The position numbers and the translations under genes are program-made. The notes under the pieces are model-generated. The model was given only the letters and a program-made list of their open reading frames with translations. It was not told where the DNA came from and did no database searches. Below are positions 1-7,202 of a DNA stretch of 16,111 bases, piece after piece (the stretch's first letter is position 1; each line of letters opens with the position of its first letter). The DNA is from Betaproteobacteria bacterium (GTDB lineage Bacteria > Pseudomonadota > Gammaproteobacteria > Burkholderiales > Burkholderiaceae), in the NCBI GenBank assembly GCA_009921765.1, contig RFXC01000084.1:1-16111 (forward strand), given 5' to 3'.

Positions 1-24
1 TCATGTCTGCCGACGCCGAGCCCC

Positions 25-1116
25 TCAGGCGGAATGCCTGCCCGGCCCCCGCCTTGCCCGGGGCGCTGGGCCGGTGCTGGCGCGAAACACCAGTTGCACT
101 GGCAGGCTCAGGCATCGCTCCCAGACCCTGCCCTCCAGCCGGGCAATCAGATGCTCGGCGGCGGCCGTCCCGATTTCGACGATTGGCGTGGCCACACTGG
201 TCAGCCCCGGCTGCTGGGTTTCGCCGAGCTCGGTATTGTCAACGCCCGTGATCGAAATGTCCTCGGGTACGCGCACGCCCAGGCGACGACAAGCAAGCAG
301 CGCCCCCACGCCGAACACGTCGTTGGTGCCCAGCACCGCCGTGGGCCGGTCGGGAAGCATGAGCAAGTCGCTCATCGCGGTTTCAGCTGCACGGAGCGAG
401 ATGGGCGCATAGCGTACATGGCGGGGGTCTAGCGCGAGGCCCGCCTCGCGGAGCGCCCGCCGCAAGCCCGCGCCCCGCGCGCGCGCCCGGTCGTTGTGCT
501 GGGGCTCGGCGCTCAACAGCCCGAATCGCCGATGGCCCAGCGTGATCAGATGGCGTGCAAGCGCATACGTGGCGGCTGCGTTGTCGAAGCCGATGTTTGG
601 ATGCGGCGAACGCGGGTCGGCGCCCCAGGTGAGCACATACGGACGCTGGTGCTCCTCGAGCAACGCGAAGAGCTCGGGCGCGTGGTCAAGCCCAACAAAC
701 ATGAAGGCATCCACGCCATGCTCGATCAGCTGCGCCGCCACGCTCATTTCCTTCGGCAGATCGTAATGATGTTCAGCCACCACCACCGAATAGGCCTGCG
801 CGTTGAGACGCCGCTGCAGCGCGCTCGTGGTGCGCGCGTAGAGCGCATACTCGAACGACGGCACCACTGCGCCAATCATCCGGCTGCGCCGGCTCCGAAG
901 CGAGCGCGCCCCACCATGCGGCACGTAGCGCAGCAATCGCACGGCCTCCTGCACCCGTTCACGGGTCTGAGGATCGACCCGCTCGGGTGAGTTGAGCACG
1001 CGCGACACCGTGGCGCTTGACACCCCCGCCGCGCGTGCCACGTCGAGCGCAGAGGCCCGCGCGATCGGGCTGTCGCCGCGGGCCGCCTGGGCGCGCGCTT
1101 GTCGTGCTTTCTTCAT
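25..1116 (-). CDS. LacI/GalR-family transcriptional regulator
   Basis: This is a 363-residue cytoplasmic DNA-binding regulator, the usual length for the family apart from a basic N-terminal extension of about 22 residues. A helix-turn-helix lies at residues 23-42 (ALDVARAAGVSSATVSRVLN), followed by the hinge-helix region near 66-76. The rest is a periplasmic-binding-protein-like ligand and dimerisation domain, starting at MIGAVVP (residue 80) and including the conserved GTNDVFGVGAL and VPEDISITGVD segments. It is transcribed away from the ABC transporter operon, and a LacI-type operator lies between them at 1166-1179. It most likely represses that operon until a ligand, probably the imported substrate or a breakdown product, binds. 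The ATG at 1116 is preceded by AGGA about 11 bases upstream, slightly far. The family call is firm; the effector is unknown. Confidence 0.95.
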   Translation of the reverse strand: MKKARQARAQAARGDSPIARASALDVARAAGVSSATVSRVLNSPERVDPQTRERVQEAVRLLRYVPHGGARSLRSRRSRMIGAVVPSFEYALYARTTSALQRRLNAQAYSVVVAEHHYDLPKEMSVAAQLIEHGVDAFMFVGLDHAPELFALLEEHQRPYVLTWGADPRSPHPNIGFDNAAATYALARHLITLGHRRFGLLSAEPQHNDRARARGAGLRRALREAGLALDPRHVRYAPISLRAAETAMSDLLMLPDRPTAVLGTNDVFGVGALLACRRLGVRVPEDISITGVDNTELGETQQPGLTSVATPIVEIGTAAAEHLIARLEGRVWERCLSLPVQLVFRASTGPAPRARRGPGRHSA

Positions 1117-1130
1117 TGAAACAAGGATCC

Positions 1131-1159
1131 TGGACGATTCATCGAAGGTTTGTTATGTT
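1131..1159 (+). promoter_or_regulatory. Candidate sigma70-type promoter of the ABC/sulfatase operon
   Basis: A -35-like TGGACG (1131-1136, four of six matches to TTGACA) and a -10-like TATGTT (1154-1159, four of six to TATAAT) are separated by exactly 17 bases. The predicted transcription start, near 1166, falls on the LacI-type operator, which fits repression by blocking initiation. The assignment is by eye and both boxes are imperfect. Confidence 0.4.
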
Positions 1160-1165
1160 GCCGGA

Positions 1166-1179
1166 TGTAAACGATTACA
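1166..1179. promoter_or_regulatory. LacI-family operator (inverted repeat)
   Basis: The sequence TGTAAACGATTACA is an inverted repeat with TGTAA/TTACA arms around a central CG. It fits the general LacI/GalR operator pattern TGnAAnCGnTTnCA at every fixed position. It lies in the divergent region between the regulator gene and the solute-binding protein gene, immediately downstream of the candidate promoter at 1131-1159. The likely ligand is the adjacent LacI-family protein. It could also affect transcription of the regulator itself. Confidence 0.75.
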
Positions 1180-1244
1180 CCAACCCGCCACGGCCGAGCA
1201 ATACGGTCACGCAGGGACCAGGATTCCAACAAGAGGAGACCCGG

Positions 1245-2657
1245 ATGAGCCATTCCCGTTCAGACGACCGCTTCAACCCCAGCCGCCGCCAGACACTCGC
1301 CCGCGGAGGAGCACTGGCCGGTGCCGCTGCAGCAGCACAGATGCTGCCGCTTGCCGCGAACGCCCAGGCCGGCGATCTCGCCGCCTATCAGTCCGCCAAA
1401 ATCGACTGGAAGCAGGCCTCGGGCGAATCCATCACCGTGGCGGTCATTCCTGCAAGTTACTTCGACAATCTCATCGGCCTTCAACCCCAGTTCGAGGCGC
1501 TCACCGGCATCAAGCTGCGCTTCGAAAAGGTGCCCCCGGGGCAGATCCGCCAGAAGGCGATGCTCGACCTGTCCTCCAAGACCGCCACCTACGCCACCCA
1601 TGCCGCCGACCCCATGTATTACCCGCTTTATGTGGCCAACAAATGGGTTGAACCGCTCGATCGCTACCTGTCTGACGCCAAACTCACCGACGCAGCCTGG
1701 TACAACTACAACGATATCCTGAAAGCCTGGCGTGATGCGGTTTCCATGGATGGCAAACCCTACGGCGTGCCCTTTGACGGCGAAGTCACCGTACAGGTCT
1801 ACCGCAAGGATCTCTATGAGGCCAAGGGCCTCAAGCCCGCCACCACCTACGACGAACTGCTCGCCAACGCCAAGGCCCTCACCGATCCGGCCAACCGCAT
1901 GTACGGGCTTGCCATGCGCGGCTTTGCCGGCGCCGGCCAGAACATGTACATCTATCCGTCAATCCTGCGTGGCTTTGGCGGCGGCTGGTTCGAAGGCAAT
2001 AATCTGGTGGTGAATTCGCCCGTCGCGGTACGCGCCCTCGAGTGGTATGTGGAAGCACTCAATCGTTATGCGCCACCCGCGGTTCGCAACTGGAACTGGC
2101 CCGATATCGCCGATGCCTTCTCGCAAGGCACGCTGGGCTGCTATCTCGATGCGCATTCATCGGCGGCCGTGCTCAACAACCCGGAAAAATCCAAGGTGAT
2201 CGGCAAGATCGGCTTTGCGCGCTGGCCCAAGGGTCCGGCGGGCAAAGGCGTCACCTCGATCTGGAACTGGAGCTTCCCGATCAATTCCGCGCTTTCCGCG
2301 CGCGCTAAAACCGCCACCTGGCTCTTCATCCAGTGGGCCACGGCTGCGGAAACCCAGGCGCTCACCTCCTGGAAGTTTGCGGGTGCCGCCAAGCGCTCGG
2401 GCGTCAACCGCACCTCCTCGTGGCAGTCAGCCGACTTTGCCTCCTCCATGGCCGGCATGGGCGACAACTTCATCAAGACCGCCATGGACACCCTTGCGCA
2501 GGACACTGATGTGGAATGGCGGCCGCGCGTGCCGCAGTGGCCCGCCATTGGCGAAACCATGGCCACGGGCATTCAGGCGGCACTCGTCGGACAGAAAACC
2601 GCCAAGGCTGCGCTTGACGAAGCACAGACGCGCATTCAGCAGATTCTGCGCGGCTGA
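1245..2657 (+). CDS. ABC transporter substrate-binding protein (family 1, CUT1-type), Tat-exported
   Basis: This is the periplasmic receptor of a carbohydrate/polyol-type ABC importer, 470 residues from this start. The ATG at 1245 was chosen because AGAGGAGA lies 5-8 bases upstream and it places a signal peptide at the N-terminus; the reading frame stays open further upstream. The signal carries a twin-arginine motif, SRRQTLA (residues 13-19), then an alanine-rich stretch and a likely cleavage near ANAQA (about residue 42). This suggests export in folded form by the Tat system. The mature part has the family-1 layout, including the PLYVANKWVEPLDRYL and KPYGVPFDGE segments. It is the first gene after the regulated promoter and is followed by its permeases and ATPase. 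The ligand cannot be read from sequence; operon context suggests a sulfated or glycerol-containing small molecule. Confidence 0.92.
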   Translation: MSHSRSDDRFNPSRRQTLARGGALAGAAAAAQMLPLAANAQAGDLAAYQSAKIDWKQASGESITVAVIPASYFDNLIGLQPQFEALTGIKLRFEKVPPGQIRQKAMLDLSSKTATYATHAADPMYYPLYVANKWVEPLDRYLSDAKLTDAAWYNYNDILKAWRDAVSMDGKPYGVPFDGEVTVQVYRKDLYEAKGLKPATTYDELLANAKALTDPANRMYGLAMRGFAGAGQNMYIYPSILRGFGGGWFEGNNLVVNSPVAVRALEWYVEALNRYAPPAVRNWNWPDIADAFSQGTLGCYLDAHSSAAVLNNPEKSKVIGKIGFARWPKGPAGKGVTSIWNWSFPINSALSARAKTATWLFIQWATAAETQALTSWKFAGAAKRSGVNRTSSWQSADFASSMAGMGDNFIKTAMDTLAQDTDVEWRPRVPQWPAIGETMATGIQAALVGQKTAKAALDEAQTRIQQILRG

Positions 2658-2676
2658 AGCACGGTCACTGCAACAC

Positions 2677-2707
2677 CACCGGGGCCGCCCGCCGCGCGGT
2701 CCCGGTG
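2677..2707 (+). promoter_or_regulatory. GC-rich hairpin between binding-protein and permease genes
   Basis: CACCGGGGCC (2677-2686) and GGTCCCGGTG (2698-2707) can form a 10-pair stem with one G-U wobble around an 11-base loop. No run of T follows, so it is not a classic intrinsic terminator. Hairpins at this place in ABC operons (known from malE-malF) protect the upstream mRNA and leave more binding protein than permease. That role is inferred here from position and strength. Confidence 0.55.
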
Positions 2708-2717
2708 TCATGATCTG

Positions 2718-3608
2718 ATGACGAAACTCCCGCTCACCCTCGAAGCGCAGGACCGCAGGTTTGCCGCCTGGTTGCTCGCGCCGGCGCTCCTTGTACTGCT
2801 CCTCACCACCACCACGCCGCTCATCTATCTTGGCTGGAACTCGCTTCAGCAGCTGAACTTCAGCATGCCGTGGCTGCGGGGCTTCGCAGGCCTGGGCAAC
2901 TATCTGGCGATGGGCAGCGATCCGCGCTTCTGGAATTCGCTCTGGCTCACGCTCATCTACACCGGCAGTACGGTCACGCTCCAGGTAGTGATCGGGCTGT
3001 CATTTGCGCTTCTGGTGCTACGGATGCCGCGCGGCCAGGGCGTGATCCGTGTGGCGCTCATTCTTCCCATCGTGCTGGCGCCGGTCGTGGTGGGGCTCTT
3101 CTGGCGCACACTCGTGCTCTCGCCTGATTTCGGGCTGGTCGATATGGTCACGCGCGCACTCGGGCTGGGGTCGCACAACTGGCTGGGCGATCCTGATCTC
3201 GCACTCATCTCGGTGATCGCCATTCACACCTGGCAATGGACACCGTTTGCCTTTCTGGTGCTGCTTGCCTCGCTCGCCACCTTGCCGCCCGATGTGTATG
3301 AGGCTGCGCGCCTCGACCGGGCCAGCGCCTGGCAGCGTTTTCGCCACATCACGCTGCCGCTGGTGCGGCCCGCCATCATCATGGTGGTCATTCTGCGGAT
3401 GATGACTGCGCTCTCGGCCTTTGCCGCCATCTACGCAGCCACGGGTGGCGGGCCGGGTTCGGCCACCGAAATCCTGAACCTCTACGCCTACCGCACCTCG
3501 TTTGTCGAGCTCAACCTGGGCTACGGCAGCGCGCTCGCCATGGTGCTGCTGTCGATCACGCTGGGTGTCTCGTGGCTCCTGTTTCGGCTGCGGCGATCGC
3601 GATCATGA
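2718..3608 (+). CDS. ABC transporter permease, CUT1 family (UgpA/MalF-like)
   Basis: This is a 296-residue inner-membrane permease, of normal length for the family, with about six hydrophobic segments. The first is AWLLAPALLVLLLT, near residues 17-30. The cytoplasmic EAA loop that docks on the ATPase is clear at about residues 194-218 (YEAARLDRASAWQRFRHITL, then PLVRP). It should pair with the next gene as the two halves of the channel. No good Shine-Dalgarno sequence precedes the ATG at 2718. Instead a two-codon frame (ATG at 2710, TGA at 2716-2718) overlaps the start, and the strong hairpin at 2677-2707 lies just upstream, so translation may be weaker than that of the binding protein. Its stop overlaps the next start in an ATGA arrangement. 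UgpA-like is a family description, not a substrate claim. Confidence 0.93.
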   Translation: MTKLPLTLEAQDRRFAAWLLAPALLVLLLTTTTPLIYLGWNSLQQLNFSMPWLRGFAGLGNYLAMGSDPRFWNSLWLTLIYTGSTVTLQVVIGLSFALLVLRMPRGQGVIRVALILPIVLAPVVVGLFWRTLVLSPDFGLVDMVTRALGLGSHNWLGDPDLALISVIAIHTWQWTPFAFLVLLASLATLPPDVYEAARLDRASAWQRFRHITLPLVRPAIIMVVILRMMTALSAFAAIYAATGGGPGSATEILNLYAYRTSFVELNLGYGSALAMVLLSITLGVSWLLFRLRRSRS

Positions 3609-4465
3609 GCAGCATGATCAATCGGAAACCAGGCGCCGCGGCACGCCGACTGCTCATGCTCATTGCCGCGGCGTGCCTGGTGCTCATCTGGGCGTTTCCG
3701 GTGTTCTGGGGATTTCTCACCTCGCTCAAGACCGAGCGCGATGTGCTGGCCTGGCCGCCCGTGCTGTTCTTCACACCCACCCTCGACAACTATCGGGCGG
3801 TGCTCGAGGGCAGTCGCTCCATCCTTCCCAATCTGTGGTCGAGTCTGGTGGTAACCACCAGCGCCACGGCGATCACCATGCTGTTCGCGGTGCCCGCCGC
3901 CTACGCCATGGCGCGGCTCAAAATGCGCTTCAAGCGCACCACCGGCTTCTATGTGCTTGCCACCCAGATGCTGCCGCCGGTGGGTCTCATCATTCCCTAC
4001 TACATCGTGCTGCAGAAGATCGGTGGGCTCGACACCTACGCCGGCATCACCACCATCTATCTCACCTTTTCGCTCCCCTTTGCCATCTGGCTCATGATCA
4101 CCTACTTCGAAGACATTCCCTTCGAGATGGAGGAGGCTGCGCTCCTCGATCGCGCCGGGCGCCTTCGCACCCTCTGGTATGTGATCCTGCCGCAGGTGCG
4201 GGGCGGTATGGCGGTCACCACCATCTTCGTTTTTCTGAATGCCTGGAACGAGTTCCTGTTTGCGGTTGTACTGGGTGGCAATACCGTTCGGCCGGTCACG
4301 GTGGCGATGTACAACTTCATCTCGGTCGAGCAGACCCAGTGGGCGCTGCTGTCGGCCGCGGCCATGGTCGCGATGGCGCCGGTCATCGTGATCGGCCTGG
4401 CCGCGCAACGTCATATCGTCAAGGGCCTCACCGTAGGCGCAGTCAAGGGAGGAGGCAGGCGATGA
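3605..4465 (+). CDS. ABC transporter permease, CUT1 family (UgpE/MalG-like)
   Basis: This is the second transmembrane subunit, 286 residues from ATG 3605. That start overlaps the TGA of the preceding permease (ATGA at 3605-3608), which implies translational coupling; a GTG at 3572 in the same frame would add 11 residues and overlap the upstream gene further. A first membrane segment (about residues 16-40) is followed by a periplasmic loop containing FFTPTLDNYRAVL, typical of MalG-type permeases. The EAA loop is at about 175-201 (MEEAALLDRAG, then LWYVILPQVRGG), followed by the NAWNEFLFA segment characteristic of this subfamily. The gene ends in another ATGA overlap with the ATPase gene. It acts with the other permease and the ATPase in the inner membrane. 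Confidence 0.93.
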   Translation: MSSMINRKPGAAARRLLMLIAAACLVLIWAFPVFWGFLTSLKTERDVLAWPPVLFFTPTLDNYRAVLEGSRSILPNLWSSLVVTTSATAITMLFAVPAAYAMARLKMRFKRTTGFYVLATQMLPPVGLIIPYYIVLQKIGGLDTYAGITTIYLTFSLPFAIWLMITYFEDIPFEMEEAALLDRAGRLRTLWYVILPQVRGGMAVTTIFVFLNAWNEFLFAVVLGGNTVRPVTVAMYNFISVEQTQWALLSAAAMVAMAPVIVIGLAAQRHIVKGLTVGAVKGGGRR

Positions 4466-5529
4466 GCCGCTCGGCAAGTGTGCGGATCGAAGGCGCGGTG
4501 AAGCGACACGGAAAGACCACGGTGTTGCACGGTATCGATCTGGCGGTGAAGCCTGGAGAGTTTTTTGCCTTCCTTGGGCCATCGGGATCGGGCAAAACCA
4601 CAACACTGCGCCTGCTCGCCGGGCTTGAAACGCTGGATGGCGGGCGGGTGTTTCTCGATGATGTCGACGTGAGCCATGCCGAGCCGGGCGAGCGTGACGT
4701 AGCCATGGTGTTTCAGAGCTACGCGCTCTACCCGCACATGACAGTTCGCGAGAACATCGCCTTCCCGCTCAGGATGATCCGCGAGTCGGCTGCTGCCATC
4801 GAGAGCGCCGTCACCGAAGCCGCCACCCGGGTGGGTATTGCCCATCTGCTCGACCGACGCCCCGGACAACTCTCGGGCGGCCAGCAGCAGCGGTGTGCGC
4901 TCGCGCGGGCCATCGTCCGCAAGCCCAGGCTCTTCCTGCTTGATGAACCGCTCTCCAATCTCGACGCCAAGCTTCGGTTGGAAACCCGCGCAGAATTGCG
5001 CCGGCTCCAGCGGTCGCTCAACGTGACCGCCATCTACGTGACGCACGACCAGGAAGAAGCGATGACGATCGCCGATCGGATTGCAATCTTCATGGACGGA
5101 CGCCTGGTGCAGGTGGGCACGCCGCATGAGATTTTTCATCGGCCCGCTTCTGCGCAGGTGGCAGCCTTCATCGGGTCACCGCCCATGAATCTGTTTCCAG
5201 CGCACCTGGAGCGGGGAAGCCTGCGTATCGGCACTGACGTATTCGAAGACGCTTTTCCCTCACTGAAGGATTCCGACCAGTCGGTGCAGGCCGGTATCCG
5301 TCCCGGCGATCTCGAAGTGTGCACGCAAGGCGGGCTTGCTGCCGAAGTCGAATTCGTCGAAGACTTCGGCGACAGTGCGATCGTCAATCTTTCCATCGCC
5401 GGGCAGCGCGCCAAAATGCGCACCGAGCGCCGCGAGTTACCCGCCGAAGGCACGCGTCTGCGCGTGGCCCCGCGCGCGGGGAGCATTCACCTTTTCAGCC
5501 AGAGCAATGGCGCCAGGCTCCACACCTGA
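4462..5529 (+). CDS. ABC transporter ATP-binding protein (UgpC/MalK-type)
   Basis: This is the 355-residue cytoplasmic ATPase of the importer, with all motifs intact: Walker A GPSGSGKTT (39-47), Q-loop VFQSYALYP (Q85), signature LSGGQ (137-141), Walker B LFLLDEP (157-163), D-loop SNLD (165-168) and switch histidine H195. After about residue 235 comes the C-terminal OB-fold (TOBE-like) extension typical of MalK/UgpC proteins (AGIRPGDLEV and following). The ATG at 4462 overlaps the previous stop and has a strong GGGAGGAGG about 5 bases upstream; the open frame extending back to 3502 is only a shadow of the permeases. It probably energises the two permeases and the Tat-exported receptor encoded just before it. 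Confidence 0.95.
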   Translation: MSRSASVRIEGAVKRHGKTTVLHGIDLAVKPGEFFAFLGPSGSGKTTTLRLLAGLETLDGGRVFLDDVDVSHAEPGERDVAMVFQSYALYPHMTVRENIAFPLRMIRESAAAIESAVTEAATRVGIAHLLDRRPGQLSGGQQQRCALARAIVRKPRLFLLDEPLSNLDAKLRLETRAELRRLQRSLNVTAIYVTHDQEEAMTIADRIAIFMDGRLVQVGTPHEIFHRPASAQVAAFIGSPPMNLFPAHLERGSLRIGTDVFEDAFPSLKDSDQSVQAGIRPGDLEVCTQGGLAAEVEFVEDFGDSAIVNLSIAGQRAKMRTERRELPAEGTRLRVAPRAGSIHLFSQSNGARLHT

Positions 5530-5555
5530 CCACCCGCCCTCGAAGACCCACCACC

Positions 5556-5569
5556 GGAGAACTCACTTG
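5556..5569 (+). promoter_or_regulatory. Ribosome-binding site and TTG start of the first sulfatase
   Basis: GGAG at 5556-5559 sits 7 bases before TTG at 5567-5569. This decides the start of the sulfatase gene. No ATG is available until residue 15, which would remove the paired metal-binding aspartates (D13, D14). Extending further upstream would run through the C-terminal coding region of the ATPase. Confidence 0.8.
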
Positions 5570-7192
5570 AGCCGACGACCCAATATCGTGCTGATCCTGA
5601 ACGACGACATGGGCTTTAGCGACATTGGTTGCTATGGCGGCGAGATCGAGACCCCAACGCTAGACATGCTTGCCAGGCGCGGTCTGCGGTTCTCGCAGTT
5701 CTACAACACAGCACGCTGCAGTCCTTCGCGCGCGTCGCTCCTCACCGGGCTTCATCCGCACCAGACCGGCATTGGGGTGCTCACCTACGATCTGGGTCCG
5801 GAAGGCTATGCGGGCAATCTGTCCGAGCAGTGCATCACGATTCCGGAGGCGCTGCGCGGCAACGGCTATCGCACCTACATGAGTGGCAAATGGCATGTGG
5901 CAAGCAACCTGGTCAGCCCCACCAGCGCCTGGCCGATGCAGCGCGGCTTCGATGAGTTCTACGGGACCATCATTGGAGCGGGAAGTTTCTACGACCCCAA
6001 TACGCTCACCCGCGGCAACAGCAATGCCGAGCACGAAGCGCGCGACAACCCGGAGTTCTTCTACACCGATGCCATCAGTGATCAGGCGGTCGATTATGTT
6101 CGGGCGCATGCCCGCGACCACACCGACAAGCCCTTCTTCATGTATGTCGCCTACACCGCGCCGCACTGGCCGCTTCACGCGCACGAGGAGGACATTGCAA
6201 AATACCGCGGTCGTTTCGATGCCGGTTGGGATCAGTTGCGGGTGGAGCGTCTCCGGAAACTCGTGAGCTCGGGCATCCTGAAACCCGAATGGGGATTGTC
6301 GGATCGTGATCCCTCCCAACCGCCCTGGACCGAGGCCGAAGAAAAAGCGTGGCTGCTGCGCTGCATGGAGGTGTACGCCGCGCAGGTCGACCGGATGGAC
6401 CAGGGGATCGGCCGCATCGTTGAATCGCTCAAACAGGCGGGCGTGTACGACGACACGCTGATCATTTTCCTCGCAGACAATGGGGCATGCGCTGAAGACA
6501 TCCCCGAGGGGCTCACGGTCGATGTGCTGGTCAACCAGCTGATGATCGCACGCTCGCATACCCGGAGCGGTGAAACGGTGCAGTTCGGCAACAACCCCAA
6601 ACTGATGCCAGGCGCCGAGAACACCTATCAGAGCTACGGCCCGGCCTGGGCCAACCTTTCCAACGCGCCGTTCCGGCTCTACAAGCACTGGATCCACGAG
6701 GGCGGCATTGCCACGCCACTGATCGCGCACTGGCCAGCCGGCATTCACGATCAGGGCGGCATCCGGCACACCCCAGGCTATCTGCCCGACATCATGGCCA
6801 CCCTGCTTGATGTCACCGGAACCCGCTATGCGGGAGAACGCAATGGCAAGCCTGTGCCTGCGCTCGAGGGTGCAAGCCTGCGGCCCGCCTTCGAGGCCGA
6901 TGGACTGCCCGAGCGGCCCATGTTCTGGGAGCATGAAGGCAACGCCGCGGTGCGGGTTGGCCGCTGGAAGCTGGTACGCAAGTTCCCCGATCCCTGGGAA
7001 CTCTATGATCTGGACACCGACCGCACCGAACTCAATGATGTATCGGTGCAGCATCCGGCACGCGTCCAGGAGATGCTCGCGCTCTATCAGGCGTGGGCGG
7101 CGCGTTGCGGCGTGATTCCTCGCGAGAAAATTCTCGAAATCATGGCGCGCAATCCCGAGCCCGCGTTTTGGGAAGAGAAAGAAGACGCCTGA
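5567..7192 (+). CDS. Type I (formylglycine) sulfatase, arylsulfatase AtsA-like, cytoplasmic
   Basis: This enzyme should hydrolyse a sulfate ester to an alcohol and sulfate. It has 541 residues, close to the roughly 536 of Pseudomonas aeruginosa arylsulfatase AtsA, and the key positions nearly coincide. The N-terminus MSRRPNIV leads to metal-binding D13/D14. The formylglycine motif CSPSR is at 51-55, with C51 the residue to be oxidised. Also present are K108 and H110 (GKWHV), H200 in the APHWPL segment, D304/N305 (LADNG) and K373 in LYKHWIHEGG. All catalytic residues therefore appear present. There is no signal peptide, so it acts in the cytoplasm on imported substrate. It starts at TTG with GGAG 7 bases upstream, 37 bases after the ATPase gene, and is followed after 10 bases by its likely activating enzyme. 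The substrate is unknown; nearby glpK and glpD point to a product that is, or yields, glycerol. Confidence 0.93.
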   Translation: MSRRPNIVLILNDDMGFSDIGCYGGEIETPTLDMLARRGLRFSQFYNTARCSPSRASLLTGLHPHQTGIGVLTYDLGPEGYAGNLSEQCITIPEALRGNGYRTYMSGKWHVASNLVSPTSAWPMQRGFDEFYGTIIGAGSFYDPNTLTRGNSNAEHEARDNPEFFYTDAISDQAVDYVRAHARDHTDKPFFMYVAYTAPHWPLHAHEEDIAKYRGRFDAGWDQLRVERLRKLVSSGILKPEWGLSDRDPSQPPWTEAEEKAWLLRCMEVYAAQVDRMDQGIGRIVESLKQAGVYDDTLIIFLADNGACAEDIPEGLTVDVLVNQLMIARSHTRSGETVQFGNNPKLMPGAENTYQSYGPAWANLSNAPFRLYKHWIHEGGIATPLIAHWPAGIHDQGGIRHTPGYLPDIMATLLDVTGTRYAGERNGKPVPALEGASLRPAFEADGLPERPMFWEHEGNAAVRVGRWKLVRKFPDPWELYDLDTDRTELNDVSVQHPARVQEMLALYQAWAARCGVIPREKILEIMARNPEPAFWEEKEDA

Positions 7193-7202
7193 GGCGCCCC
7201 GG

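Noticed and set aside
1..24. TCA at position 1, which could be the end (TGA on the minus strand) of another gene.
   Set aside because: Too little sequence lies beyond the regulator stop to support any gene.
1017..1244. Upstream extension of the solute-binding protein frame through the promoter and into the regulator gene.
   Set aside because: It would bury the signal peptide 76 residues inside the protein and overlap the operator; ATG 1245 has a strong ribosome-binding site.
3845..3861. Near-perfect palindrome CTGGTGGT-A-ACCACCAG inside the second permease gene.
   Set aside because: It encodes a Leu-Val-Val-Thr-Thr-Ser stretch in a membrane protein; repeated GTG/ACC codons readily give such symmetry, and it lies far from any start. 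Treated as coding coincidence.
3502..4461. Upstream extension of the ATPase frame across the second permease gene.
   Set aside because: The translation there is arginine-, histidine- and glycine-rich out-of-frame sequence; the real start at 4462 has a strong Shine-Dalgarno and the Walker A motif at the normal distance.
7130..7145. Inverted repeat CGAGAA-AA-TTCTCG near the end of the first sulfatase gene.
   Set aside because: It is within codons for Arg-Glu-Lys-Ile-Leu-Glu well before the stop and has no following T run, so it is not a convincing terminator.
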